From contig NZ_VLLF01000001.1 of NCBI RefSeq assembly GCF_007830545.1, positions 124,001 through 188,000 of the forward strand: 64,000 nucleotides of DNA, given 5' to 3'. The position numbers and the translations under genes were made by a program. Positions 9,357 to 18,347 of the stretch are shown here, one piece after another. This DNA comes from Roseibium hamelinense. Its GTDB lineage: Bacteria; Pseudomonadota; Alphaproteobacteria; Rhizobiales; Stappiaceae. The notes beneath the pieces were generated by a model. That model saw nothing but the letters and a program-made list of their open reading frames with translations, ran no database searches and had not been told where the DNA came from. The stretch's first letter is position 1. Every line of letters starts with the position of its first letter.

Positions 9357-11606
9357 TCAGCCATTGACGCGTGTGACGCTCGACACGTTCGGCTTCGACC
9401 GGAGTTGATTGATGATCCGGTTGAGGTGTTTCAAATCCCATACTTCAAGGTCAATGACCATCTCATGGAAGTCTGGCGCTTTCCTTACCATTTTCACGTT
9501 GTCGATATTGCCGCTGTTTTCGCCGATGATCTGAGCAATTGTAGCAAGGGATCCAGGCTCGTTTACGGCAGAAATCGACAGCCGCGCGGGAAAACGCTCG
9601 GGATTGTTGACATCAATATCCCATCTGACGTCAACCCATCTTTCGGTTTGATCATCGAATTCCTTCAGGGCCGGTGATTGGATCGGATAAATCGTCAAGC
9701 CTTCCGACGGCGTCAGAATGCCGACGATCCGGTCCCCCGGAACGGCACCCCCGTCAGGGGCAAAGGATACGGGTATGTCGCCTGTCAGCCCGCGAATAGG
9801 AAGCGCCGGTCCGAAACCGGTCTCGCCCGGCTCATTTGGATCGGCAGATGTCGCAGCGGCCTGTGCGGCATTGGGAATTCGGAACTTGAGGCCTGCGCCT
9901 TTTTCCAGTCCAAACCAGCCTTCTTCATTGGTCGTTTGTGCAGGAGCAGCGCGCTCATCCTGGTAGTCGGGATGCGCGGATTTCAGAACCGACTGCGCAC
10001 TGATATTGCCGCGCCCGACCGATGCCAAGAGTTCTGCCACCGACGCCTGCGCATGATCATTGAGCGCCGCCTCGAGCAGGTCTTCGGAATAGGTCTTGTC
10101 CGCGCGCGCGAAGGCACGCTTCAAAATATGCTCGCCAAGCGCACCGTACTGCTTGCGGACGGATTCACGCGTTGCGCGGCGGATGGCTGCGCGGGCCTTC
10201 CCGGTGACGGCGATTGCCTCCCACGCGGGAGGAGGGGTCTGAGCCGGCGAACGGATGATTTCCACCTCATCGCCGTTTCTCAGTTCCGTGACCAGCGGCA
10301 TGATCTTGCCGTTGATCTTGCTGCCGACGCATGTGTTGCCGATGTCGGTGTGAACCGCGTAGGCAAAATCAATCGGTGTGGCACCGCGCGGCAGGGCGAT
10401 CAGCCGTCCTTTGGGGCTGAAGCAGAACACCTGATCGTGGAAAAGTTCCAGTTTGGTGTTCTCCAGGAATTCTTCGGGCGTGTCGCCCTCCGATAACAGA
10501 TCGATGGTCCGCCGCAGCCAGTCATAGGCGCGGCAATCTTCCGTGTGCTGGGAAATGTCCCGGCCACCGGTTTCGCCGTCCTTGTAGAGCGCATGGGCCG
10601 CGATGCCGTATTCCGCTACCCGGTCCATCGAGATTGTGCGGATCTGCAGCTCCACGCGCTGCCGGGACGGGCCCACAATCGTGGTGTGGATCGACCGGTA
10701 ATCATTCTGTTTGGGGGTGGAGATGTAGTCCTTGAACCGGCCCGGCACGGTTGGCCATGTCGTGTGGATGACGCCCAGCACGCGGTAACAGGCCTCAACG
10801 GTGCCGACCGTGACACGGAAGCCGTAGATATCAGACAGCTGCTCGAACCCGAGTGATTTTTGCTGCATCTTCCGGAATATCGAGTAGGGGCGCTTTTCCC
10901 GCCCACGCACCACCGCTGCCATACCGCGTTCAGCGAGCCGTTCGGTCAATGTGTTTTCGATATCGGTGATCAGGCCTGCATTGCGTTCGCGCAGCCCGTG
11001 CAGCCGCTCCGCGATGGTTTCATAGGCGTCTGGGTTGAGTGTCTTGAACGAGATATCCTCAAGCTCTTCGCGCAAATCATGCATGCCCATGCGCCCGGCG
11101 AGCGGGGCATAGATTTCCATGGTTTCTTCCGCTATCCGGCCGCGCTTGTGCTCAGGCATATGCTCCAGCGTACGCATATTGTGCAGCCGGTCGGCGAGCT
11201 TGACGAGGAGGACCCGCACATCATCGGCGATGGCCAGCAAAAGCTTGCGGAAGTTTTCCGCTTGTTTGGCTTTGCGCGAGACCAGATCCAGCCGGCTGAT
11301 TTTGGTCAATCCGTCTACAAGCTTGCCGATTTCCTCACCGAAAAGCTTGTCGATTTCGGCGCGCGTGGCGTCCGTGTCTTCAATCGTGTCGTGAAGAAGG
11401 GCAACGGCGATGGTGGCGTCATCCAGCCGCAGATCGGTCAGAATGGCGGCCACTTCCAGCGGATGCGAAAAATACGGGTCGCCCGAAGCGCGGCGCTGAT
11501 GGCCGTGCTTTTGCATCGCGTAGACGTAGGCCTTGTTCAGCAAGGCTTCGTCAGCGTTAGGATTGTAGCGGTTGACCCGTTCGACGAGTTCGTATTGGCG
11601 CATCAT
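9357..11606 (-). CDS. rsh: Bifunctional (p)ppGpp synthetase/hydrolase
   Basis: The single long RelA/SpoT homologue of alphaproteobacteria, 749 residues. It contains an HD hydrolase domain (ASGDPYFSHPLEVAAIL and HDTIED), the synthetase domain (SDIYGFRV and NDYRSIHT), a TGS domain (FCFSPKGRLIALPRGATP), and a C-terminal ACT domain. The synthetase carries RFKD, the RxKD form linked in the literature to bifunctional enzymes rather than the ExDD of RelA-type synthetases. Two consecutive ATG codons (11606, 11603) are both plausible starts. It lies directly downstream of rpoZ, as in E. coli spoT. Confidence 0.94.
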   Translation of the reverse strand: MMRQYELVERVNRYNPNADEALLNKAYVYAMQKHGHQRRASGDPYFSHPLEVAAILTDLRLDDATIAVALLHDTIEDTDATRAEIDKLFGEEIGKLVDGLTKISRLDLVSRKAKQAENFRKLLLAIADDVRVLLVKLADRLHNMRTLEHMPEHKRGRIAEETMEIYAPLAGRMGMHDLREELEDISFKTLNPDAYETIAERLHGLRERNAGLITDIENTLTERLAERGMAAVVRGREKRPYSIFRKMQQKSLGFEQLSDIYGFRVTVGTVEACYRVLGVIHTTWPTVPGRFKDYISTPKQNDYRSIHTTIVGPSRQRVELQIRTISMDRVAEYGIAAHALYKDGETGGRDISQHTEDCRAYDWLRRTIDLLSEGDTPEEFLENTKLELFHDQVFCFSPKGRLIALPRGATPIDFAYAVHTDIGNTCVGSKINGKIMPLVTELRNGDEVEIIRSPAQTPPPAWEAIAVTGKARAAIRRATRESVRKQYGALGEHILKRAFARADKTYSEDLLEAALNDHAQASVAELLASVGRGNISAQSVLKSAHPDYQDERAAPAQTTNEEGWFGLEKGAGLKFRIPNAAQAAATSADPNEPGETGFGPALPIRGLTGDIPVSFAPDGGAVPGDRIVGILTPSEGLTIYPIQSPALKEFDDQTERWVDVRWDIDVNNPERFPARLSISAVNEPGSLATIAQIIGENSGNIDNVKMVRKAPDFHEMVIDLEVWDLKHLNRIINQLRSKPNVSSVTRVNG

Positions 11607-11664
11607 GGCTGGAACCGACCATACCTCAAGCCGGAACCAAAGGGCGCAGTCGTTGGTGCGCCCG

Positions 11665-11701
11665 GTTCAACTTAAAACAACAAGGGGACGCCTTCGTCCC
11701 C
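11665..11701 (-). terminator. Rho-independent terminator after rpoZ
   Basis: On the minus strand a perfect 7-bp stem (CGTCCCC/GGGGACG, 11684-11701, 4-base loop) is followed by the U-rich tail TTGTTGTTTTAAG. It lies just after the rpoZ stop and upstream of rsh, so it may uncouple or attenuate transcription from rpoZ into rsh. Confidence 0.7.
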
Positions 11702-11716
11702 GGCTGGAGTCTCAGC

Positions 11717-12121
11717 TTAGATGTCGTCAGTCCGCTCCGGCGGTACAAGGCCTTCAAGGCCGCGAAGCAGGTCTTCTTCGGACATACGGTCGAATTCGAC
11801 CGCGCTGTCGTCAACCTGATTGACCTGGGTCGTTTGCTGCTGCGGCTGAGACGAAGGCACCAGCGGAACGGCATCAGCTTCAGGTTCGTCCACTTCCACA
11901 TATTTCTGCAGAGAGTGAATCAGATCTTCCTTCATGTCTTCCGGGCTCACGGTCTGCTCGGCAATTTCTCGAAGGGCAACAACGGGGTTCTTGTCGTTGT
12001 CCCGCTCAACAGTGAGCGGGGAGCCACTTGAGATCATGCGAGCGCGATGAGCGGCCAGCAAAACCAGCTCAAACCGGTTTTCGACCTTGTCGATGCAGTC
12101 CTCGACGGTCACGCGCGCCAT
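11717..12121 (-). CDS. rpoZ: RNA polymerase omega subunit
   Basis: The small subunit that helps assemble RNA polymerase and, in other bacteria, contributes to ppGpp binding. The conserved N-terminus [19 protein letters not shown] is unmistakable. I chose the ATG at 12121 (134 residues), preceded by GGAGA. The C-terminal half is acidic and Gln-rich, a common alphaproteobacterial extension. Its place immediately upstream of rsh matches the known rpoZ-spoT linkage. Confidence 0.95.
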   Translation of the reverse strand: MARVTVEDCIDKVENRFELVLLAAHRARMISSGSPLTVERDNDKNPVVALREIAEQTVSPEDMKEDLIHSLQKYVEVDEPEADAVPLVPSSQPQQQTTQVNQVDDSAVEFDRMSEEDLLRGLEGLVPPERTDDI

Positions 12122-12159
12122 ACGACGTCTCCATAAGTTAGGGAACCTTGATTGATCAG

Positions 12160-12188
12160 CGTATAATAGTGGGACCAGATGAAAGCAA
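12160..12188 (-). promoter_or_regulatory. Possible rpoZ promoter
   Basis: On the minus strand TTGCTT (12188-12183) and TATACG (12165-12160) are 17 bases apart, about 40 bases upstream of the rpoZ start. The match to the housekeeping consensus is only moderate. Confidence 0.35.
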
Positions 12189-12397
12189 CCCCCGAGCCGC
12201 AAATGGCTTATCTACAGAAAAGCGGTTCTGCACTGTATTCCGGTGTTTCGGCAATGGCTTTATACATTGCAGAAACAGGGTGCTTTGGTGTACCCAAACG
12301 GTCCGGCAAAGGCCACAAAATAAGGCCAACCCGGGTTGGGTATGATAAAAGATTGACATTACGGGTCGCTGATTTCCCAAACGGCACTATATGATCG

Positions 12398-12418
12398 CAT
12401 CACAAAATATTTGTGATG
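12398..12418. promoter_or_regulatory. Operator-like palindrome upstream of the NYN gene
   Basis: CATCACAAA (12398-12406) and TTTGTGATG (12410-12418) form a perfect 9-bp inverted repeat with a 3-base centre. It lies about 75 bases upstream of the NYN gene and has no T-run, so a protein-binding site is more likely than a terminator. The cognate regulator is unknown. Confidence 0.45.
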
Positions 12419-12490
12419 TGAGCGCCGACGTATGGCGTGCCGCTTAACGTCCGGGGAGGAATCGGCTCAACGTGAAAGGTTTCAAAGAAG

Positions 12491-13078
12491 ATGTTTGATG
12501 CACGTGAAAAAGTAGCTTTGTTTATTGACGGCGCCAATCTCTATTCAACAGCAAAAGCAATCGGTTTTGATATCGATTACAAACGGCTTTTGAAGGAGTT
12601 CCAAGGGCAAGCCTATCTTTTGCGCGCCTACTACTACACAGCACTCATCGAAGACCAGGAATATTCCTCTATTCGGCCATTGATCGACTGGCTCGACTAC
12701 AACGGCTACAAGGTAATCACCAAGCCCGTGAAAGAATTTATCGATTCCGCCGGACGCCGGAAGGTGAAGGGCAATATGGATATCGAGCTGGCAGTGGATG
12801 CCATGGAGCTTGTTGATCATGTTGATCACGTGGTTTTGTTTTCCGGTGATGGCGACTTCCGTTCGCTCGTCGAAGCCCTTCAGCGCAAGGGCCGCAAGGT
12901 GAGTGTCGTGTCGACCCTGAAAACGCAACCGCCAATGATCGCCGACGACCTGCGCCGTCAGGCAGACCATTTCATTGATTTGGCGACACTGGCCAACAAG
13001 ATCGGCCGGGATCCCGCGGAACGTCCCATGCGTCCGGCTGTGTCCGACGACATGGACGATGAGGATGATGACTACTGA
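12491..13078 (+). CDS. NYN-domain protein (LabA/DUF88 type)
   Basis: A 195-residue protein of the NYN (PIN-like) family, predicted metal-dependent RNases. Acidic residues expected at the active site are visible in ALFIDGANLY near residue 8, GNMDIELAVDAM near residue 95, and VLFSGDGDFRSLVEAL near residue 115. The C-terminus is acidic (DDMDDEDDDY). It is divergent from rpoZ and 14 bases ahead of the uracil-DNA glycosylase gene, so the two probably form an operon. The RNA substrate is unknown. Confidence 0.88.
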   Translation: MFDAREKVALFIDGANLYSTAKAIGFDIDYKRLLKEFQGQAYLLRAYYYTALIEDQEYSSIRPLIDWLDYNGYKVITKPVKEFIDSAGRRKVKGNMDIELAVDAMELVDHVDHVVLFSGDGDFRSLVEALQRKGRKVSVVSTLKTQPPMIADDLRRQADHFIDLATLANKIGRDPAERPMRPAVSDDMDDEDDDY

Positions 13079-13092
13079 TCAGGTCTGTGGTC

Positions 13093-13764
13093 ATGACGTC
13101 TGTTGCCGGAACTGTGCCGGCCGACCCGCCGCTCAATTGCAACCTGTGCCCCAGATTGGTGTCCTTGCGGAACGATTTGAACACCGCGTATCCGGATTGG
13201 TTTAATGCGCCGGTTCCCAGCTTTGCATCCGCCGATCCGCCGGAATTGCTGATCGTCGGGCTTGCGCCCGGGCTGAAAGGGGCAAACCGGACAGGGCGGC
13301 CGTTCACCGGCGATTATGCCGGAGACTTGCTGTACGAAACCATGTTGGAATTCGGTTTTGCGTCGGGGCAGTACAATGCAGACCCCGGAGACGGGCTTAC
13401 ATTGCATGGCGCAATGATTACCAACGCGGTTCGTTGCCTACCGCCTGAAAACAAACCTACAGGTCCCGAAATCAGGACCTGCCGGCCTTTTTTGCTGTCG
13501 ACCCTGGAGCAGAACGCCAGCGTGCGAACCGTACTCGCGCTTGGGCGGATCGCCCATGACACTTTCTTGAGCACTCTGTCCCTGCGCCGGGCAAGCTATC
13601 CGTTTGCGCATGGAGCCTCTTTTGATCTTGGGGTCCGGAACCTGCAGCTGTTCGACAGCTATCACTGCTCGAGATACAACACGAATACAGGGCGCTTGAC
13701 GCCCGAGATGTTCAAATCCGTGTTTGCAGACATCCGGCGTTATCTGGATTCTCAGAAGCTCTAG
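13093..13764 (+). CDS. Uracil-DNA glycosylase, family 5 (UDGb) type
   Basis: A base-excision repair glycosylase of the iron-sulphur UDG superfamily. The N-terminal CNLCPRL cysteines are consistent with the 4Fe-4S cluster. Motif 1 reads GLAPGLKGANRTGRPFTGDY near residue 55, and the C-terminal motif SYHCSRYNTNTGRLT near residue 190 fits family 5. Motif 1 lacks the Asn/Asp general base of families 1 and 4, as is normal for UDGb. I prefer the ATG at 13093 (223 residues) over the GTG at 13087, from the spacing to CAGG. Confidence 0.85.
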   Translation: MTSVAGTVPADPPLNCNLCPRLVSLRNDLNTAYPDWFNAPVPSFASADPPELLIVGLAPGLKGANRTGRPFTGDYAGDLLYETMLEFGFASGQYNADPGDGLTLHGAMITNAVRCLPPENKPTGPEIRTCRPFLLSTLEQNASVRTVLALGRIAHDTFLSTLSLRRASYPFAHGASFDLGVRNLQLFDSYHCSRYNTNTGRLTPEMFKSVFADIRRYLDSQKL

Positions 13765-13767
13765 GGC

Positions 13768-14514
13768 TTATTCAGCCTCGATCCAACCGTCGCCGCTAAG
13801 GTGTTCCTGGGGCTGGAAGCGGGCCTTGTAAGCCATTTTTGGCGAGCCATCGACCCAGTATCCGAGATAGACATAGGGAAGCCGCATGCGCCGTGCGCGT
13901 TCGATGTGTTCGAGAATCATATAGGTTCCAAGGCCATCGCCTTCCGGGCCCGGTTCGTAGAACGAATAGACCATCGAAAGCCCGTCGGCGAGCTGATCGC
14001 TGAGGGCCACGCCCAAAAGGGGCCCTTCGCCGGTTCCGGTCATGAAGGTGTCCGGGCCGCGGCGGCGGTATTCAAGCACCATCGTGTCGACATGCGTGTC
14101 CTCGACCATCATGGCATAGTCAAGAATGCTCATTTCGGTCATGCCGCCGTTTTCATGGCGCGATTGAAGATAGTCACGAAACAGGTCGTATTGTTCGGCC
14201 GATGGGCTGGCCGGCAGACGCGCGCCCACAACATCCTTGAACTGTTTCCAGGTGCGCTTGAACGATTTCGTCCATTTGAAGTCCGCGACGCGTACACGGA
14301 TGGATACGCAGGCCCGGCAGTTTTCGCAGGCCGGGCGATACGCGATGTTTTGGCTGCGCCGGAACCCCCCCTGGGTCAGGACATCATTCAGCGCTGCGGC
14401 ATGGTGGCCGATCAGGTGGGTAAACACTTTGCGCTCCTGGCGCCCGTCCAGATAGGGGCAAGGGGCGGGTGCGGTCAGATAAAATTGCGGGTGCTCAGTT
14501 GGGTGCCGCGTCAA
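13768..14514 (-). CDS. bpt: Aspartate/glutamate leucyltransferase
   Basis: Bpt adds Leu from leucyl-tRNA to proteins with N-terminal Asp or Glu, marking them for ClpAP degradation by the N-degron pathway. The 248-residue protein has the N-terminal CPYL and [12 protein letters not shown] cysteine motifs and the C-terminal acetyltransferase-like fold with [21 protein letters not shown] codon at 14514 appears to be the start, since no in-frame ATG precedes the family's usual N-terminus. It is convergent with the glycosylase gene. Confidence 0.9.
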   Translation of the reverse strand: MTRHPTEHPQFYLTAPAPCPYLDGRQERKVFTHLIGHHAAALNDVLTQGGFRRSQNIAYRPACENCRACVSIRVRVADFKWTKSFKRTWKQFKDVVGARLPASPSAEQYDLFRDYLQSRHENGGMTEMSILDYAMMVEDTHVDTMVLEYRRRGPDTFMTGTGEGPLLGVALSDQLADGLSMVYSFYEPGPEGDGLGTYMILEHIERARRMRLPYVYLGYWVDGSPKMAYKARFQPQEHLSGDGWIEAE

Positions 14515-14544
14515 ACCGTTTGTCCGTGGATCTCGAATGTCTGC

Positions 14545-16380
14545 CTAGAGACCATAATACCATGGCGCGACCAGGGAGAACGTCAACCATAAAATCAGCG
14601 CAAGCGGTACGCCGGCACGTAGGAAATCGGAAAACCTGTAGTGGCCGGGGCCCATCACAATCAGGTTGGTCTGATAGCCGATGGGCGTTGCAAAAGAACA
14701 GTTTGCTGCAATGATCAGGCACACAATGAAGGCTTCCGGTGGCAAGCCGAGCTGATTGGCCATGTTGAGGGCAATGGGTGTGAACAAGACTGCCGCTGCG
14801 TTATTTGACAAAAAGTTTGTCAGCACCATCACGATAAAGAACAGGGCGGACAGAAGAACAGCGGGAGATTGCCCGGCCAGTCCCTCAACAAGACCGCTCG
14901 CAATGAGATTGGCGCCGCCGGTTGTTTCCAGGGCGACGGCGCCGGCGAGTGATGCGCCAACAAGCATGAAGATACGGCTGTCCACAGCGCGCAGCGCCTG
15001 ACGCACATTCAAACACCCCAACGCGACCATCGCAAAGGTCCCGGCGATCGCACAGGTGACGATCGGAACAAGGCCTGTTGCCGCAAAGCCGACCACCGCG
15101 GCGAAAATCGCCAGTGCTCGCGGGGCATAAACCTTGCGGGGAACCTCAGCGGTCGACCAGTCCAGAAGCAGGACATCGCGGTTTCCGCGAAGGCGCCCGA
15201 TCCGATCGTCATTTCCTGCAACCAAAAGCACATCGCCTGCTTCAAGACGGATGTCATTCATGGCCATACGGGGCATCCGGCTGCGCCGCTGGATCCCCAT
15301 CACCACACAGCCTGTCTCAGGGTAAAAACCAGACTGCGGCAAGGTTCTTCCCATCAGACGGGACGCTGGGGCCACAACAACCTCGGCCAGTGTCATGCTG
15401 CTTCCGGCCTGGGCCACTTGGCTTTCCGTTGTGTCCGCCTGGCCGTCAGCACCCGGGTCCATGATCGGCTGCCGGCGCGCAAGCGCATTTGCAAGCGCAT
15501 TTCGGGTGGCCGCGACAATCACCGTATCTCCGGGCTGCAGCACAAGGTTTTCGAAAGGGGGCAGAATGGGCTGCTCGCCGCGTTGCACAAGCCGGACCGT
15601 CATGTCCTTGAGGGCGGGAAACATGCCGGACACGGATTCCACACCGACAAGCGGATGGCCGTAGCCGATCGCGATCTGGGCGATAAATTGTTTTCCGGAA
15701 CTGCCCTGAATTTCTTCCGCCATCGTCTTGCGGGCTTTAAGCAACCTCGGCATCGGTCCCAGCACGTAAACGGCGCCTACGGCGGCGATCATAAGGCCGA
15801 TCGGCGTGAAACTGAAAAAGCTTAGTCTCAAATCGGAATGTTGTGCGGCGTAATTGGCGACCAGCAAGTTGGTCGAAGAGCCAATCAAGGTCGTCATGCC
15901 GCCGAGGATCGCCATGAAGGAGAGGGGCATGAGCACGCGTGCTGCCGACCGGCCCAGTGTTGCCGCAACAGCGCTGAGGATCGGCAGAAACATCACGACG
16001 ACCGGCGTGTTGTTCAAGAACGCGCTCAGCAGCGCGACAACGACCAGAACAGGCAGGATTGCCAGTGCGGAGCGGCCTCGCGTCCATTTGACAATGTATT
16101 TCGCGGTTGGTTCCAGGGCGTCCGTTTGGAACATGCCCTGGCCAATGATCAGCAGGCAGATCACCGTGATCAGGGCAGGGTTGGCGAAACCGATAAGGAA
16201 ATCGTCTGTGGTGACGCGCCCGCTGCCTGTTTCGACCGGGAAAAGGGTGAAAATAACCACGAAGGCTGCCACCGACCCGAGCGCAACGAGCTCAATCGCG
16301 TATTTTTCAACTGCATACAGAACCACAGTGGACGCCAGCACCAAAAAGGTCAGCGCCATCGCGATATCAATTGACTGCAT
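14545..16380 (-). CDS. SLC13-family transporter with two RCK_C domains
   Basis: An inner-membrane transporter of the DASS/citrate-sodium type, 611 residues, with about ten hydrophobic segments. Two TrkA-C (RCK_C) domains interrupt the membrane part at about residues 210-300 and 325-410, containing NLVLQPGDTVIVAA and DIRLEAGDVLLVAG. Such domains bind nucleotides or small ligands and gate transport in related proteins. Conserved repeats FLNNTPVVVMFLPIL and FLSNNAAAVLFTPIAL match the family. The substrate (dicarboxylate, sulphate or other anion) cannot be told. It is 30 bases upstream of bpt on the same strand. Confidence 0.85.
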   Translation of the reverse strand: MQSIDIAMALTFLVLASTVVLYAVEKYAIELVALGSVAAFVVIFTLFPVETGSGRVTTDDFLIGFANPALITVICLLIIGQGMFQTDALEPTAKYIVKWTRGRSALAILPVLVVVALLSAFLNNTPVVVMFLPILSAVAATLGRSAARVLMPLSFMAILGGMTTLIGSSTNLLVANYAAQHSDLRLSFFSFTPIGLMIAAVGAVYVLGPMPRLLKARKTMAEEIQGSSGKQFIAQIAIGYGHPLVGVESVSGMFPALKDMTVRLVQRGEQPILPPFENLVLQPGDTVIVAATRNALANALARRQPIMDPGADGQADTTESQVAQAGSSMTLAEVVVAPASRLMGRTLPQSGFYPETGCVVMGIQRRSRMPRMAMNDIRLEAGDVLLVAGNDDRIGRLRGNRDVLLLDWSTAEVPRKVYAPRALAIFAAVVGFAATGLVPIVTCAIAGTFAMVALGCLNVRQALRAVDSRIFMLVGASLAGAVALETTGGANLIASGLVEGLAGQSPAVLLSALFFIVMVLTNFLSNNAAAVLFTPIALNMANQLGLPPEAFIVCLIIAANCSFATPIGYQTNLIVMGPGHYRFSDFLRAGVPLALILWLTFSLVAPWYYGL

Positions 16381-16525
16381 AAACCTGCCCGTTTCCAGCT
16401 CGGCTGCCTGCCGGAAGCGGCACTCTAAAACATGCTTCGGCGGAAAAGGAAGCGCCCATTCAAATTTGGCGGGGAAAGATTCACAGGGATGCCCGGTTTG
16501 AATCGAGCAAATTCAGCAGCTTATC

Positions 16526-17014
16526 TCACCGATCCAAAGCCGCGGAATTCACAACCACGGTGCCAAGAACGATATCGTGCAGCAATCGCTTGCGGTCCGA
16601 AAACAGCGAGACGAGCAAAATAAACGGGGTCAAAAGGCTTACCGAAAACCAGAAAATCAAGGCATGCATGACGGCCAGCAATGGGTAAGGCCGTGCTCCA
16701 TACCAAAGCCGCATTTCCAGGCCCATGGCGCGCATGCCGGGCGTTGCCGCGTTCGGGCCGCCAAGGGTGAAGGCAACGTATAAAAGCGCTACTGCCTGTC
16801 CGAGAAACAGGTAGGCAAACCATGCCAGCCCCAGGGTGAAAATGCCCATAAAGCCGACGATGATCGCGGCGAGGGCGATCAGGATCGTGATGAAAATCGC
16901 ATCAAAGAAGAACGCGAATATCCGCCGGGTGCGCACACCTTCGTAAAGATCGGGCCGAATCGCCGGATCAAAAACGTTCTGGCGGCCTTCGGTGCTCGAA
17001 TAGTCGGCGGACAT
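16526..17014 (-). CDS. RDD-family membrane protein
   Basis: A 162-residue protein with an RDD domain, a family of three-helix membrane proteins of mostly unknown role. The basic RTRRIFAFFFDAIFI (near residue 28) precedes the first of three hydrophobic segments. A second conserved motif TPGMRAMGLEMRLW follows segment two. I chose the ATG at 17014, preceded by AGAGGA. It lies 67 bases downstream of the threonine ammonia-lyase gene. Confidence 0.85.
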   Translation of the reverse strand: MSADYSSTEGRQNVFDPAIRPDLYEGVRTRRIFAFFFDAIFITILIALAAIIVGFMGIFTLGLAWFAYLFLGQAVALLYVAFTLGGPNAATPGMRAMGLEMRLWYGARPYPLLAVMHALIFWFSVSLLTPFILLVSLFSDRKRLLHDIVLGTVVVNSAALDR

Positions 17015-17081
17015 GATGATTCCTCTGCTCGGTGACACCTTCCATGTGGGAAGACACCTGAAAAATGCAAATGTTCGGGCA

Positions 17082-18344
17082 CTATTGCTCAATGGACTCG
17101 GTGACGTCCAGATGGCGCACCGTGTAGCCTTTGGTGCGCAGGGCATCGACGATTTCGGTGCCATGCTGGGCATCAAACGCCTCGAACGTTACGTCCAAGG
17201 TCGCGCCTTTTGCCGGAACGTTCAAAAACAGCCGGTGGTGCGCAACATCAACGACATTGCCCTTCAAACCACCGATAATTCCGGCGATTTCACCGAGGAC
17301 ACCCGGGCGGTCCGGAGTGTCGATGCGCACGGACACCAACCGTCCGTCGCGGGCAAGTTCCCGGATCACGATGGAGGAGACGAGGCGCGGGTCAATGTTG
17401 CCCCCGCACAAAACCAGCCCGACCCGGCGGCCGCGAAAACGCTCCGGATCGGTGAGCAGGGCTGCCAGACCGGCGGCTCCCGCGCCTTCAGCGATGGTGC
17501 GCTGGTAGGTCAAGTAGAGATTGATGGCCCGTTCGATCGTGCTTTCCTTGGCCAGTATGATGTCATCCACGGTGTCTTTGACGATCTTGCGGGTCAACTG
17601 GCCGAAATCGCGCACAGCTATACCTTCCGCGATGCTCGCACCCTCGCAGCGCACGTCCTTGCCGTAAAAATGTCCCCACATGCCGGGGTACAGCACGGTT
17701 TCCACTCCCACGATGTCAATCGCCGGATTGACCGCCTTGGCGGCGGTTGCGACACCGGCGATCAGGCCACCACCGCCAATCGGCACGACGAGTGTTTCCA
17801 GGTTGGGAACATCCGACAGCATCTCCAGCCCGACCGTCCCCTGGCCGTTGACCACATGCGGGTCATCGAAGGGGTGAACCCAAACCAGTCCCTCCTGTGC
17901 GGAGATGCGGTCGGCTTCGGCCTTGGCCTCATCCACCGTGTCCCCGGCCAAAATCACGTTTGCTCCAAAGCTCCGGGTCGAGGCGATTTTCACGAAGGGC
18001 GTGAGAACCGGCATGACGATGGTTGCCGGTATGCCGAGCCGCTGTGCATGGCGGGCAACGCCTTGCGCGTGATTTCCGGCGGACATGGCAATCACGCCGC
18101 GGCTTTTTTCCGTCTCGGGGAGGGACAGCAGTTTGATCAGGGCGCCGCGTTCCTTGAACGAGCCGGTCACCTGCATGTTTTCATATTTCACGAACACATC
18201 CGCACCGGTCAGTTCCGACAGGCGCGGCGCTGGAAGGCAAGGCGTTTTGAGAACAGCGCCTTCAAGCAGTTCCGCTGCGCGCCGAACCGCGTGTTCACAG
18301 ACGGTCCCGGTGCCGGATGAGACTGACGCGTTGTTGGGTGCCAC
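17082..18344 (-). CDS. ilvA: Threonine ammonia-lyase with C-terminal ACT domain
   Basis: A PLP enzyme that deaminates threonine to 2-oxobutanoate, feeding isoleucine synthesis or threonine breakdown. The 420-residue protein has the PLP lysine in MQVTGSFKERGA near residue 62, the glycine-rich phosphate loop PIGGGGLIAGVA near 193, and one C-terminal ACT domain (VRIDTPDRPGVLGEIAGII). One ACT domain and this length fit the catabolic-like alphaproteobacterial form rather than the two-domain E. coli IlvA. The start is a GTG at 18344, three bases after the hemB stop, so coupling with hemB is likely. Confidence 0.88.
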   Translation of the reverse strand: MAPNNASVSSGTGTVCEHAVRRAAELLEGAVLKTPCLPAPRLSELTGADVFVKYENMQVTGSFKERGALIKLLSLPETEKSRGVIAMSAGNHAQGVARHAQRLGIPATIVMPVLTPFVKIASTRSFGANVILAGDTVDEAKAEADRISAQEGLVWVHPFDDPHVVNGQGTVGLEMLSDVPNLETLVVPIGGGGLIAGVATAAKAVNPAIDIVGVETVLYPGMWGHFYGKDVRCEGASIAEGIAVRDFGQLTRKIVKDTVDDIILAKESTIERAINLYLTYQRTIAEGAGAAGLAALLTDPERFRGRRVGLVLCGGNIDPRLVSSIVIRELARDGRLVSVRIDTPDRPGVLGEIAGIIGGLKGNVVDVAHHRLFLNVPAKGATLDVTFEAFDAQHGTEIVDALRTKGYTVRHLDVTESIEQ

Positions 18345-18347
18345 CGG

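Larger units (their letters stand above)
12122..12490. other. Divergent intergenic region rpoZ / NYN gene
   Basis: These 369 bases separate two divergent genes. I see a weak rpoZ promoter on the minus strand, and on the plus side a perfect 9-bp inverted repeat at 12398-12418. A TTGACA hexamer at 12353 has no well-spaced -10 partner. No further gene is evident. Confidence 0.5.

Noticed and set aside
17013..18320. 435-codon open frame antisense to ilvA
   Set aside because: The minus-strand threonine ammonia-lyase has clear catalytic motifs; the plus-strand frame has none and no ribosome binding site.
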